The notes: generated from the letters alone by a model not told the origin. 64,000 bases of DNA from Pezizomycotina sp. ARF18 (GCA_002224055.1 AZLU01000187.1:17073-81072); one strand, 5' to 3'; positions 22,553 to 34,529 are shown, numbered from the stretch's first letter. Numbers and translations: made by a program.

Positions 22553-23995
22553 ATTGGGTTAGCCCGAAAGACCTTGTCAGGTGACACACTATCTTTAAAT
22601 ACGCAAACCGCCGATTAAGTTTAAGGGAAGGCCTTAGATGCAGAAATTCGCTTTTCTTGGCTGAAAATCTTGGTATCGCGAGATCCAAAATCGATCGCAA
22701 TGTTTCTCGGGAGATATTTTCATCGAAAGTTGTATTGAAAAAGCTGACATCCTCATGGGGGCCCCTCGAGAAATCTCGAGAGATATATACCAGCAGATGA
22801 GGGGGAAAGTTCCAGTAATCCAAAAGAAGAATAGATGACTTGTCTGTTACTTGACGGTTGCTTGTTTGAGGCCATGCATAGAATTGGTTCCTTGAAGTTA
22901 TCCAAAGATACGTGGGATGTCAGAATGCTGCGTTACTACGCGATCTGGCGGTAATTATTTCTAGGTTTCCATGCTCGTGTCCTGACGACTCCTGACTGCC
23001 TCCTGACGACTCAACCCCTCAAAGTATTTCCCTCAAAGCATTTCGAAATTTTTCGAAATGAAAACTCTAGCTGAGCTACTTACTTGAAGGTGCAAGGTGA
23101 GTTGGCGGTGCTCCGAAAAGAGAGCCTTCATCAGATTTAGCCTAAAAAAAAGTGTAGTATTTTTTTTTTATTGTTTTTCAGGTCTCACTCAATACATTCA
23201 TTGTCTTATCTGTTCAGGCGGAATTATATTTTGCAAAAAAAAAAAAAAAAAAAAAAAGGTTGATCTTTAGCAACTAATTGGGAAAGTTTAAACGACCTGC
23301 ACAAAATTAAAAGAAACTACGCTAAGTCATAATCAGGGGATTTTATTTTCCACAAAAACTTCGGGGTCTCGAAATAAGGCTGCCAATGTCATGACACAAA
23401 TTGGCCTCCTCGACCGGAGACTCGTAGGTGCGACTTGTTACTGAGGGTAGGTAAACGCAACAGGCTTTTGGTGCTATCCTCTTCAATAAGAGTGGCGAGA
23501 AAAATCAAAGAAGGAGTGAATAGCAACTTGTACGATGGTTACGGTACAGGGGGCCTTTTTTTTCATTCCTCCTCTTCGCCCGGCCTCATCGGACGGTGTG
23601 TGGGCTCTCTCTCTATCAGCCCATCCTCGACCGTCCCGCAAACACGAGACGCCAGTAGGGACTGCCCGTGCCTAATTTTTTTTTTCTTGAAGTTTGGTTT
23701 ACAGCGTCCATGACAGCGTCGAATACCGCAAAGGCAGGCATTGGTGTCCACAAACTTCTCTCCTACGCTGGCAGGAATTGCTTGTTCTTATTGTTCTTTC
23801 TCGGTAGGGCGGGTCTTTCGGCTGAGAAGAACTGCAAGCCGGCATAAGTCTTGCCTTAATTGCATGACAAAGTGGTTCGAAGTCGCCTGCGCATATAAAT
23901 GTCTACAGTTGGCAGCCCAATAGGTGGCCTGCCGCTCTGAGGATTCAGCTATAGTCATATGGTGTGTCTTGAGTAAACTGGCCTCATCCGATTTC

Positions 23996-24026
<31 letters not shown>

Positions 24027-24037
24027 GAAATAATTGG
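22553..24037. other. Spacer with poly-A tracts
   Basis: No supported gene. Poly-A tracts occur at about 23236-23258 and 23998-24019; short frames around 23435-23920 show no family match. Confidence 0.4.
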
Positions 24038-24549
24038 TTAATAACGATGCTGATCACCATTCCTTAGCTCTTGCTTAGTATAGCGCTTCACTCTCCCGCG
24101 AACCCAATTATCAGTGGTATAGTTGACAGCTGGAACAATAACAGTTTGCTGTTCATACTCAAAACAAGGCGGCCAATCTGTGGTAAATCGCCTGATACTG
24201 CGAGTATCATACCTCCTCACTTCTCCATTGGTCTTAGCCCACTCTTTGAGATACTCTTCGACCCTCCAGATTTTCCACTTCTGCGGGACCTTCTTGGAAT
24301 TCAGGTTGATAACTATCCGGCTTGCCTCGCGGCAGTTAACACAATCGCAAGCGGGATTATATCTGTCCCATGTCTGTTGCCCATCAGTTGGTGACCACCA
24401 GTAGGCGCCGATTAACCTACCACCAACAATGAGGATGGTGTCACAGCCGCAATACTTTGACTGAGTGGCATGCGCGCGGACGCCGTTCTTCCAGTCCCTA
24501 TAATACTCCGTTGTTACGCAGTAGAAATAAATGTGTACCAGACACACAT
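24038..24549 (-). CDS. MCxY family protein, copy 6 (about 170 aa)
   Basis: I choose the ATG at 24549, because it gives MCVWYT; a one-base loss right after it then gives IYFYCVTTEYYRDW, matching MCHNYTIYF of copy 7. The rest is open to 24038. It contains KYCGCDTILIV (C-x-C), NPACDCVNCREASRI (C-x-C-x2-C), VPQKWKIWRVEEYLKEW and IRRFTTDWPPCFE, ending in a basic tail (VKRYTKQELRNG). All these blocks recur in copies 7, 8 and 9. No signal peptide. If the one-base loss is real, no full product is made from this ATG; an upstream non-ATG start would be needed. Function unknown; zinc binding is inferred. Confidence 0.6.
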
Positions 24550-24556
24550 CGCGCAA

Positions 24557-25437
24557 GATTCGAATAGACTTGAATTGGCTTGGGGATAGGCGTTGGTAGG
24601 AACGTTAAATCCTAGTTGAGAGCTTGGAAATCTTTAAAATTGAGTAGAATAGATTCTGCGAGAAGAATTGCAGGAAAATAAGAGATCCTATAGAATAACT
24701 GAGGGAGTCTTATTTCCACCTTAGGCATGGTTTTGTGGTTGGTTCAGGAGCGTAAACCCCTATGAATTAGTTCGTGATTCAAAAATCATGTTTTTAACCA
24801 TTTAGCCCATGGGAAGAACATCATGCCAGGCATTTGGCATAAATATTTGATTCACTGAAGCTTGTTCCGAATTTGTCTTGCCTCATATAGCTTTCTTTTT
24901 TTCCTTATTAAAATTCATAAGTAATAAACATTTGCCGATATGAGTTCATATTGAATTTTGAGAGATTCTCAAAATCAGGTTGGAGTTATATGTTTGGATG
25001 GGGCCCCACAGCGTGTTGGTGCCGGTCGAACTTGAATTATTTTCACGAGTCACGTAAAACTCAGATTTGATCGGGAACCTCGAGTTCTTATCAAGGAAGC
25101 AGAATTAATGTTGCAGATTGATAGCGGGGCTCTTTAATCAATGGGTAAGTCCAAAACTCAAGAACGATGTGTTTTGTTGATATTTTAGATCTTATAGACG
25201 GGACTAGGATATTGACTACTGGTGCACCTCACTGAAGAAAGGCACGGATTTAGTTTGACTGCTTTTTAAAAAAAAAAACTACAACAATCCTTTGAAAATG
25301 CCCGTCCATCTACTCCGACACATCATCATCCGGCTAGTTGTACAATCGTATGAACCTTTTGCCGAAAGGGTTATTTTTATTGATACTATAATACCGGAGC
25401 TCCTGGACAGTGTATCGGCGCCCACTCGTGAACCGGA
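24557..25437. other. Spacer between MCxY copies 6 and 7
   Basis: No supported gene. It includes the 5' flank of copy 6; I see no clear TATA element at the spacing used by other copies. Confidence 0.4.
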
Positions 25438-25884
25438 TCATCTATCACATTGTGCCCAATACATGTGCTCGGACCCTCCAATCACCGTCGCCATTGTCGA
25501 CGAACGGGCGCCAGTCTGTTGTAAAGCGCTGAATACTTTCAACCCCCGTGGGCACACTTCCGCACGGCGTCGCGTAATCCAAAGGAGGGCATCTACTAGC
25601 CAAACTTTCCACTTCTGCGGAACTTGCCGTGACCTGAAGTTCAAGACGTATCTGATCTGCTGCCGACACCCGTGGCAATTGCAGGGTTTGTATATGTCAG
25701 CTTGGTAATCGTCCGTCATTGCATCAGCATCCGGGTCTTTCCATACGCCCAATCGGTAAGCATTGACAATAAGGATACGGTCGCAATCCCAGGATTTTGC
25801 CGGTTTGACTGCTGCGCGGGCATAGTTCCGCCAGTTGTTCCCGAGAGAAGGACATGAAAAATAAATTGTGTAATTGTGACACAT
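25438..25884 (-). pseudogene. MCxY family copy 7, frameshifted
   Basis: Starting at ATG 25884 it reads MCHNYTIYFSCPSLGNNWRN, then SWDCDRILIVNAYRLG (only one Cys of the C-x-C pair), PCNCHGCRQQIRYVLNFRS and VPQKWKVWLVDALL. The family block QRFTTDWRPFVD follows in another frame (near 25530), so a one-base change separates them; both frames end close together near 25440. The basic tail of copies 6 and 8 is missing. A TATA-like element (26027-26033) lies 143 bases upstream. Close relatives at 26703 and 24038 show what was lost. Confidence 0.6.
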
Positions 25885-26702
25885 TATGACCTACCAAAAG
25901 GATGCCGGTGTTCTTGGTGATACTTTGCGTAATCTATGAAATTGCTATGAAAGAGGTGACGTATGTTAATGGGTGAAAGAATAAGTGAACGGTAGGGTCT
26001 GGAGCAGTTTAATTTATCCAATCGCGTTTTATACTCGGGGTTGCGGGTCAATAAACTTGGAGGAAGTGCTTCCTTAAAGGATAGAAGTAACCTTGGCGTG
26101 TCAGTACAGTCGTCTTGGATAGCTTCTTCGAGTTGGAGCGTTTCTCGAGCAGAGCCCAAAGCACATCAGCAGGAGTTACAAATCGGCTGGAGAAGTAAGA
26201 TATGCTGATACTCGGGACTTGAACGGTTTGAAGATACATATATATGATACGGATCAGAATAAGCAGAAGTTTTCCTTTATGTGATTCGAGAACATGGCCG
26301 TTTTGTGATCAGATATTTGGATGCGCGACTTAAGTCAAGTTTGGAGATGTAACCTCGATAATATGAAAACACGGATTTTTGAATTTGCTTCTGAAGAGTA
26401 CAGACGCATGATTTATTCACCAACGTTTTCTCTTCTTTTCCACGCTCGACCTCGTGGAAGAGCACAAGCAAAAGGCTGATTCCGACACAACTTTGTGGCG
26501 GAATAGCAAATAAAAAAATGCGTGGTATTCATAAAATTCTAGTGGCCGAAAGTGGACAAAACGAAAAGCTAGATGTAAATCCCGGCAATGAATTGATGTG
26601 TTATTTAAACGAAGAATTTCTTATAATAAATTAAAATAACTAATTAGCAAACGGAAATTTAGCTTTCATGAATAAGAGTGGAAAGGCTTAGTGGCATAGC
26701 AG
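25885..26702. other. 5' flank of copy 7 and spacer
   Basis: No supported gene; a frame at 26239-25884 of the minus strand is open but has no family match. Confidence 0.35.
26027..26033 (-). promoter_or_regulatory. TATA-like element of MCxY copy 7
   Basis: TATAAAA on the minus strand, 143 bases before the ATG at 25884. Confidence 0.4.
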
Positions 26703-27236
26703 CTATTCGCCCTCGTTGTCCCTGTCCAATTCGGAATCCCGTAGCAGGCCGAGGGCCCTCTTCTCATCCTTAGTATATCGCTTCACTGTAGCGTCCACTC
26801 GCTCAGAAGTAGTAAGGTCGAATGATAGTGGCGTCACATAGAGTCTCCGCCGATTATCGAAGTATGGTCCCCAATCTGTATCAAATCGTATCATGTCTAG
26901 AATATCACTGCGTATTTCGTCTCTAGCCGAGGTTCGATATAATCTTTCCTCGATAAGATGGATTCTCATTTTCTGAGGAGTTGAGTCAGAGTTTATTCGT
27001 GCGCAGAATAACCTTACATCGGCGCATGCTTCACAATCGCATGCCACGTAGAGATCTCTGGGCTCCTCTTCGTTTTCTCCCTCTACTCCTTTACATTTTC
27101 CTAAAGGGTAGCAAGAGGCGATTCTGACTTCTCTGCAGGAGCAAATAGACGCGGGGATTACCCATGCCCACATAGCCTCCCATTCAAATTCGACCTCCGT
27201 AGGGCAGGAGATATATATTTTGTAGTTCAGACACAT
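26703..27236 (-). CDS. MCxY family protein, copy 8 (177 aa, intact)
   Basis: An uninterrupted frame from ATG 27236. It starts MCLNYKIYISCPTEVEFEWE, then has the C-x-C pair (ICSCREVRI, about residue 33), ACDCEACADVRLF (C-x-C-x2-C, about residue 68), TPQKMRIHLIEERL, and MIRFDTDWGPYFD with RLYVTPLSFD. The end is a charged, acidic tail (RDSELDRDNEGE). These five blocks define the family on this strand. There is no signal peptide or membrane segment. I infer a zinc-stabilised small domain with a protein- or nucleic-acid-binding role, with no direct evidence for either. A TATA-like element lies 158 bases upstream. Confidence 0.7.
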   Translation of the reverse strand: MCLNYKIYISCPTEVEFEWEAMWAWVIPASICSCREVRIASCYPLGKCKGVEGENEEEPRDLYVACDCEACADVRLFCARINSDSTPQKMRIHLIEERLYRTSARDEIRSDILDMIRFDTDWGPYFDNRRRLYVTPLSFDLTTSERVDATVKRYTKDEKRALGLLRDSELDRDNEGE

Positions 27237-28686
27237 GTCTAAGAAGGGGTGGGCGTAAAAAAAATATTATTTGCGTAATAACTAGAGGATCCGGATCTTG
27301 AAATTTGAGGAAGTATGAAGGAGTTGAATGTATGTAGGATTCGATAGAGAATATGAAGTAGAAAAAATGCTAAAGAGTGGGAAGACCGTGCTTCTTTTAT
27401 AGTAGTCCTGGATGGATAGCTTTGATATATCATAATAAAAGCCTGCAGGTTTGAATATTCCCCAAAGCTTGTGATTTATTACAAGATTGAGTAAAACTAG
27501 AGGAAACTCTTGCAGAATTTGAGTTGAAAAGTGGATTGCAGTCCGGCTTCGATACTTCAGATTTCTCTTTCAATAAAACGGTATATGAAATTGGCATGAA
27601 GCCAATGCTTTCTTTGATATCTATATTTTCTTCCATTGAAGTGGTGAAGTGCAGCCAAACTATAAGGATGAAGGTAAGGCGGTATAATGTAAAGTAATTT
27701 GTGAAGTTTTTCCGCTTCAGTAATTTTTCTTTGATGGACACTCTAGGCGACCTTAAGTGAAATTATCCAATTCAAGCGACCTTAAACCTCAAAACAAGCT
27801 AAAATTACGATTCCGACACATTTACGTTCATTCGTCTCCGCCCCTTCCCCAGGGTTTTTCTCGTTTCTTTCTTATTTTGTCTCTTCTTTGTTGCAATTAT
27901 GTTTTGGATATCCTACGAAGAAGCCTCTTTCTAATTGCGTGTCCAATATTGTAAATTTGGGTAATTAATTCATTTTATCAAGCATAAAGACGAAATAGAC
28001 AAGATACGGGCAAGCCTGCGTTTAGTTTACCAACTATGTAGTTGGCTGTGCCTTCTATAAAACTAAAATAATGGTGAATTCTTCGTTAACAGCTCATAAG
28101 TAAATACAGACGCGTCGCTGGTGTGTGCATATGGCAGAACTAGCTAAGTACGCCTACACTCTTCATTTCGACCCCCTCTCAAATATCTATTATTGGTTAA
28201 AATCGTCAATTGTTAAGCCGTGATTTGTCTAAGTGCGAAGTCTAGCTCCATGCTATGCCCAATTTCCCCCTAAAATAAGGAACAAACGTAAGAGGAAAAG
28301 TAAGTCCTTCCAACCCCTGTCTCTGGATTTTCGGGACGTTTCTTAAGCCAGTTAATGCACGCGACGCGTTGGTGGCAGTGGCAGCGGCAGAATCTGCGAA
28401 AATTAGGCGGGTAGACCTGCAGAGCAACACCGCTTTATAATAAATACACTATAATGGAAGAATATAGAATTAGTGAGTATCGTGGGTAGATCTAGCTAGT
28501 ACCTCAAGCCTTCTTGTTTCTCCTCCGTTTCTCTGCTTTCCGGCTCTTTAAGTTCTAGGGGTTCTCTCAACATGCAAGGATACGCCGCTGATTGAAGGTC
28601 AATTCGAAAATAAGAGTGTACAAAATGCACGGTGTTCTGAACAAGCTTCCGCCATGAGGGCGGGGAGGTCTGCTCGCTTAGCCAAC
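27237..28686. other. Spacer between MCxY copies 8 and 9
   Basis: No supported gene. An open frame at 27741-27430 (minus) has no recognised features. Confidence 0.4.
27394..27401 (-). promoter_or_regulatory. TATA-like element of MCxY copy 8
   Basis: TATAAAAG on the minus strand, 158 bases before the ATG at 27236. Confidence 0.4.
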
Positions 28687-29249
28687 CTATTCCCCCTCGT
28701 CCTCGCCAACTTGAACGGACTCCCCTTCGTTTTCGCCTTCGGTATGTAACGCCGGAGGCAGCCCGAGAGTCCTCATTTCGTCCTCCGTATATCTAACCAC
28801 CCTGCAACCAATACGCTCATCTGTAGTGTAGGCGTCATGGCGTGGCGCGCTCCACAATCGATCCCGTCTAACATACTAAGGCAGCCAATCTGTTGTAAAC
28901 CGTAACATCTGTCGAATGTCGCTGTTGTGCAGCCATGGGTGTCGGGCCGACATTTCGTCTAGTCTTTTCTCGAGTAAGTGCATCCTCATTTTCTGAGGGT
29001 TCTCTCGGAATTCATGGTGTTGCACTATCTCCGTAACTGGAGGCATTCTAGACAAATGCACTCACGGAACATATCTCTTGCACTTACCCCCTCTATGGTA
29101 CGCACTTTTCTTCCGATAGGCTGACAACGGACGATTTTGAGTTTTCTGCAATAGCAATCGCGGGAGGGACTGACAAAGGCACACATTCCCTCCCAATATT
29201 TTTCTACCTCTTGAGGGCACCATATATATATTCTATAGTTTCAACACAT
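28687..29249 (-). pseudogene. MCxY family copy 9, with nonsense codons
   Basis: The ATG at 29249 is followed by TGT and then TGA, so translation stops at the third codon. Ignoring this, NYRIYIWCPQEVEKYWEGM, DCYCRKLKI (C-x-C), ECICLECLQL, NPQKMRMHLLEKRLDEM and MLRFTTDWLP follow in order, with a one-base shift after ECLQL and a TAG right after DWLP. The tail (RVVRYTEDEMRTLGL, then acidic to the stop at 28687) matches that of copy 8. Two nonsense codons plus a frameshift make this a clear pseudogene. A TATA-like element remains 143 bases upstream, at 29392-29398. Confidence 0.7.
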
Positions 29250-30900
29250 CTCTAAGACGTCGCGAGTCGAGGAGAGGTATTAAATGTGCCTTGATTAGAG
29301 GACTTTAGAGCCTAAATGGTGGAATAAGGATGATGGAGATATTTGATAGAGAAGGTCAGCAAAGGAAGTGATGAGATTCAAAGAGAGCTTGCTTTATAGG
29401 AACTTAAAGTAGGAACGTTTGAAGTATGACTCGGCCGTCCAAGCTCAGGATCGGCTGTCAATCTCAAGTTGGAAGTGGAGACGGCTATCTCTATACTGTT
29501 TTTTTACTATCGTAAAGCAAAGATATCTGAGCTCGGTACGAAATCAACATTTTCTTTTGGTATCCGCAATTCCCGTCATAAGACGCTATAATTATCTTCA
29601 CCGCACGAAAGAGCATACAGCAGCAGATGGTTTCGATTTTGCCAAGACCGAGCGCGTAGAACACACTTCCATTGAAGTACTTGTCGAGTTTTTAAACGAA
29701 ACTATAACGATCAAAGAGTTAACCTTCGCTTACTCAAATGTGTCTGGGATCCTGGCCCTGTCAATTGATAATTCTTGACATAATTTATGTTTGTCTAATT
29801 GCCTTCGTCTAGGTGAGTTTGCAATACATATAGACTTGGAGGATGTGAAGCGAAAAGCGCTCCGGTAGGTGGGAAACATCCAACCAAAGAAGGTACATCG
29901 ATATCAAAGACGTCTTGAGCCAGCGTGGGTCAAACAATACAATTTCTCAACCTATTTTTCACTTTTTCAAAACGTATACTAGAGGTTAGTTTATGTAGCC
30001 AAAGGCCATTCGTCCTCTTATGCCGTCGAGGATACACTTTAACCCGATTTGAAAGGTTCCGTTCTAGGTGAATGTTGTAAACTTCTCGAAATATCGAACT
30101 TTGAACCTAAACGAAACTGCTCGAAGTCTATGCGGAGAGATTGGAATCGTTCTCCAATATTCGTTTATCAATAGAACTACTCCGAAAGAACCAGAAAGAC
30201 ATGATGTACCTAAGAAACCAGAACAGCGTAGAAAGGAGATTATAATATATAGAAGCTAAGAATGAGAAAGATAAGAGACTTGATATCCTGCTCTCAAGAA
30301 ATGTGGGCCAAGCCTCTTCACAGATTGTTTCCCCGCGGCAAAGAACCGGTTTCGAGTAGTTAAAAACGAATTACGATTCTGAAAATCCCAGGGCAAAGCT
30401 AGATACGTTTTACTGGTAACCTGCCAAAAATACGCGAACAGAGAATTGGAGGCTGAACATTTCGCCATCATATCCTCTTTACTCAATCTCCTAGATATCG
30501 TACTCTCCATCAAAAGGATACCTTCACCAATATCCCAGAGAGGTTATATCGGTCTACCACAGACGCTGACTAGAGAAAATCAGACTTTTGGGTGAATAAC
30601 ATTCACAGAATAATGCAGAACGACTTCCGGTATTAAAATCAAAGGCGCCGAATATGAATACAGTAACCCCTAAACTACAGGATCAAATGGGGAAAGAATG
30701 GAACGAGATATAAGAATTTCATATTATGATCTTGATTGAAAATCTTTTAAGTTTTCACTCCTGCTGCGTTGGAGGATATATCACACTATGTTTTAAGATC
30801 GATGAGATTGGTTGGAGTAGGGTTTTGAAAGCCTTTACCCTTATCTCGCTAGGTGGCAAGAATTTACAACTTGTAGCTAATTATATGTTTTGAGGCCTTC
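29250..30900. other. Spacer with two unassigned open frames
   Basis: Open frames at 29419-29778 (plus) and 30513-30256 (minus) have ordinary amino-acid content but no motif I recognise, and introns cannot be fixed. I do not call them genes. Confidence 0.3.
29392..29398 (-). promoter_or_regulatory. TATA-like element of MCxY copy 9
   Basis: TATAAAG on the minus strand, 143 bases before the ATG at 29249. Confidence 0.35.
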
Positions 30901-30929
30901 CCGAATTTTCTTTCCAACCCGATCAAATC

Positions 30930-31793
30930 CTTGTCAGACTTTCCACTTCTCAATAAAGCATCCAAACGCACCGAGCAAGCTAGGATATACTCTTCTTCGT
31001 TTACTGATCCCCCTCAACTCTTGTTGAATATTTCGTATCCTGTGGCTGGGTTCAGAGAGCTGTTCATTTTGGAAGCCCGGCTGGAGGTTTCCGAGTTAAT
31101 TGCAGGAGGATTTTGCCGGAGCTGGGTCATCGTCTCATCTACGACTATCAATTTCACAAAGGACGAGACGGGCGGGGCAGATGGCCTATATCGCCCATGG
31201 ACAGGTGGATTGCAATCTGTAAAAGGGCGTTTGGGATCAAGTCGAGGTTCAAGAACTCCCTAATCTTTTCAGTCAATTCCGGTTAGGACGGGTTTTTTTT
31301 TTATCGAATAGCTCCATCCTCGTGGCCGCCTACTCCTTCCTCATGGCGTAGAACTAAAGAAGGATGCTGACGCCGACGAGGTCGCGAATTTCGTAAAGTT
31401 TGTGGCCATGCTCTTCTGGTAGCGATTAGCTGCGGTAGGGTCGCCTGGGAGACGGATAAACCGGGTTGAACTGGACTGTCGGTTCTTGCCGATACCCACG
31501 CGAACGGACGAAGAGAGGAAACCCAATACCCGCCGCTCCTCTCTCCTTCGTATATTACGGAATCCCCTCGGACACTCTTTCGCCGTGTGAGATGTGGACT
31601 ACCCGCAATTGTGACAGGTAAGGTGTTACTGGATATGCATGGCGTACTCGCCGCTAGGTATTGGTATTCCGGCTCTAAGTCTCATCCCCTCTCTAACGCG
31701 GTAGTAACTGCGGTGGCCGTCGAGGCAATTCTCAAGAGAATGCCCCCGCCACCAGCAGTTCCAGCAGCGCTCGGGCTGCCGTATCGGTATCAT
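30930..31793 (-). pseudogene. Twin zinc-knuckle family, copy K1
   Basis: The minus-strand ATG at 31793 gives MIPIRQPERCWNCWWRGHSL with CWNCWWRGHSLENC (31725-31766), a perfect C-x2-C-x4-H-x4-C knuckle, then a stop after EYAMHIQ. In another frame a second knuckle follows, CHNCG-stop-STSHTAKEC (C-x2-C-x5-H-x4-C with an in-frame TAG), with RNIRRREERR after it. Further down LTEKIREFLNLDLIPN matches the C-terminal helix motif of copies at 61.8 and 63.0 kb. CCHC knuckles bind single-stranded nucleic acid in known families, so an RNA- or DNA-binding role is inferred. The stop codon in the second knuckle and the frame changes mark it as decayed. Confidence 0.55.
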
Positions 31794-31879
31794 GCTGATG
31801 AGACCTTCCAGTTAGCTAATGGCTGGATTAGCCTGCAGTTAGAGGATAAAAGAGGAAACATTAGACGGCCATATTAATG

Positions 31880-33413
31880 CTGACCTTTTTTTTTTTTTTT
31901 TCTTTTCGCGAATTTTATTATTGAATTTCTTTTCTTGAGACCTGGAAGGATTTTTTTGACCCCAAGTTGACCGACTCCTACTATTTCGAAATAATAGCTC
32001 GCCTTCATATTGATTTACAACTACTGCGCCCAAGTCATACTCCTGATCATAATATTACTAAACCATAGCTCAACGAACCTGCACATAGGCTTCACAGTCG
32101 CTGCAGACGTTCGATAGTACTATTAATAGTACTATCCATATCATCAGAGTCTATTAAACGTTTTACAATACGTCAAAGAGGTTGAATTGCCACTCTCCTG
32201 CGATGTCTTGTCAAAGGTACTAAGTAGGTTCCGGTTAGTAGAATCGAAAATTATGTCGCCGAATAGCGTGTTTTCGCGAATACACCGCCGGAAGTGTATC
32301 ACTAGAACTAAGGTCCGAGTTATACCGTACGTGAATATATAGAGGACCCCTCGAACGTTTAACCTAATATAAGGGACGTTGCTCCCGAATACATACGAAG
32401 AATAGATCGAAGATACTGGTTAATTATTTGTAAAACACGTCTATAAACTGACCTACGAAATCTCCGCGGAAGCTTTCTATATAGAGATATTTATATTTGC
32501 AGAAACTTTCCGGTATTCTAATCAATAAAACGGGTTTACATTCGAAAGCCAAGAAGCATCCACAGGTGAAACGGAACGTCGCAGGAAAGGACTAGAACCG
32601 CATAGCCACAAGTCATAAAACGTAGCTACGCAAAGAAACGCGAAGAAAAAAAACTAGCTGCACGTACGTATTTCCAGACAACGTAGACAATACTATTAAT
32701 CAAGCTGGAATACTTTTCGAACTCTAGAAGGATATCACTCTGGTCCGTAGAGCTGTTCGTCGTCGACTCTTAACGCATGCTCCACAGGCAAACGGAAAAG
32801 TCACGCAACAAGACCACAAAGCCAATAGTTCAGCACCCTCGGGGCAGTCCGCAGATATTGACATAAAGATATCCCCGAATCCTACAATCAGATTCTCGTC
32901 TTGCTTTCTTTACTGAGGAATGCTTCTCTTATACCGCTTACAAATGACATATTTCTCTTCATATATTAAGAAATATCGGGTGCAAGAGCCTCTGCAGACA
33001 GCTGCCGCTGCTGCTCCGTCTAGGTTTCTCGTTTTTAACTTAGCCATGTTTGTGATTAAAAATCTTGCCTTGTTTCGTAATTTGCAAACGACTGGTGGGC
33101 GCGGACCGGTAGGGCATCGCAAGCACATAGTTACTTGATATTAAACAATATTAAATCTTGTTTGATCATCAGAGCATCATCACAAGCTTTCCCCCAATTC
33201 AATAATTATAAGAAAGGAGTAGGAGCAAGGCCAAGTGGATCCTCGATAAACAGAAAATACATAAAACAATAACAAGGCGGAGAATAATCGAAAAGGAAAC
33301 AGAAATAGAAATAAGAAAAGCCCCAAGGCCCTGTTCTGAATACCGACTTCGAACTTTTCTGAAGGACTTCCACCTTTTTACAGCTCGGAATACCACGGAC
33401 TCTTCCCCTGTAT
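31880..33413. other. Gene-free stretch, possible decayed element
   Basis: No open frame of note between 32040 and 32900, which is unlike its surroundings. Stop-rich segments such as AAREEKKLAARTYF in the plus strand could be relics of a transposase or other gene, but I cannot identify one. A frame at 33138-32910 and its reverse are compositional. Confidence 0.35.
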
Positions 33414-34529
33414 CTATTCGCCACCGCTATATATTCCCGCCAGCTCGAGCAGCGTACCTTCTAAATACTTGAGCTTGCAACGAGCCAGCTCTAACCGCTT
33501 CCTGATATCTATCTCGCTCACTTCATCCGCAGGAGACTGTAGATTTTCCTCAACCGAACGAACTTGCGAGACAACACGGCGAAGAGTCTGAGTATTTAGA
33601 ACAAGGCCTCTTGAGCCATATCCAGCGGAGTTGCTGGTACTGGATTCGAGTGTTGCGGTGACGGTAGTTTCGACGCTTGGTGGTTTGCCAGCGGTCCATC
33701 CTCGTGCCCGATCAATTGCGGTTCCATGGAAGAACAAGCGAAGAATCGGCCGCGAGGAGTAAGTTCAGCATGCCGTAGCCTACATATTTCTAATCTCCCT
33801 GGGGCGATGGTATGGTGTAACTTGAAAATTTAGGCGAGGGGAGTCGGAGACTTTGGCGGCCGGGTTATTACCGACTCGTGAAAGCTTGCGTAGTGTTTCC
33901 CCCAGGGCTCGGGTGTTGGTGTCGGCACCAGTAGTAAATAACTCTCCCTGCTGCTCGCAACCTTGGTATCAACCGCAGCGTGGTGGTGAGATTGTTGGAA
34001 CGAGGCTGTTATATTCGCATCGGCGGCTTCCATACGTCCCGCTCTACCGCGGCTCCGTTACCATCGGCGAAAGCCGAAACCTTCTTACGTCCAGCATGCT
34101 CAATTACTAAACGCTGCCGGCGTCACCCCGATGGTCTCCCGCTCTTGGTATCTCACCTCATCTATGACAGCCATCAGCGGCTCCTACCGTTCTTCTCTAA
34201 GTGTCATTTCCAATGGCAGTATAGTGGAACGCCGCGCTCCACTCGACAAGCTTCTTTCCCCCGTATAGTTAGCTACGCTCAGTGCAATGGTCGGATGTGT
34301 GCAGGTACGTCGCCAACAATTGTGGCATGTCATCTGTTTTTGTATTAGCGCGATGTAAGACGGTCGTTAGGCATAGTATGTTAAGGTAGCGGCGGAGGTT
34401 CTCCCGTTCGCGTAGGGGTCGGCTCGGCGATGGGCACTGGTGGTAACTGTAGCTATCCTGCCAGCAATTCCAGCAGCGGCCGCTTATCTGTGGGATGATG
34501 TTGCCGCCGTCGGCTGACATTTGGAACAT
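33414..34529 (-). pseudogene. Twin zinc-knuckle family, copy K2
   Basis: The minus-strand frame from 34529 gives NIIPQISGRCWNCWQDSYSY then HQC, followed by RPLRERENLRR. The C-x2-C and last Cys align with copy K1, but the His position holds Tyr. In another frame MTCHNCWRRT starts a second knuckle, without its last Cys. The C-terminal part (33737-33414) is an open helical frame: LRRVVSQVRSVEENLQ and IDIRKRLELARCKLKYLEG. It occupies the same place as the tail of K1. Loss of the His in knuckle 1 and of the Cys in knuckle 2 means metal binding is unlikely. The middle part cannot be read in one frame. Confidence 0.45.

Noticed and set aside
24071-24404. Two plus-strand frames of about 100 residues
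   Set aside because: They are shadows of MCxY copy 6 on the minus strand, whose motifs recur in four copies.
32040-32900. A possible degraded transposase
   Set aside because: Short basic segments are suggestive, but no catalytic motif, terminal repeat or continuous frame could be read.
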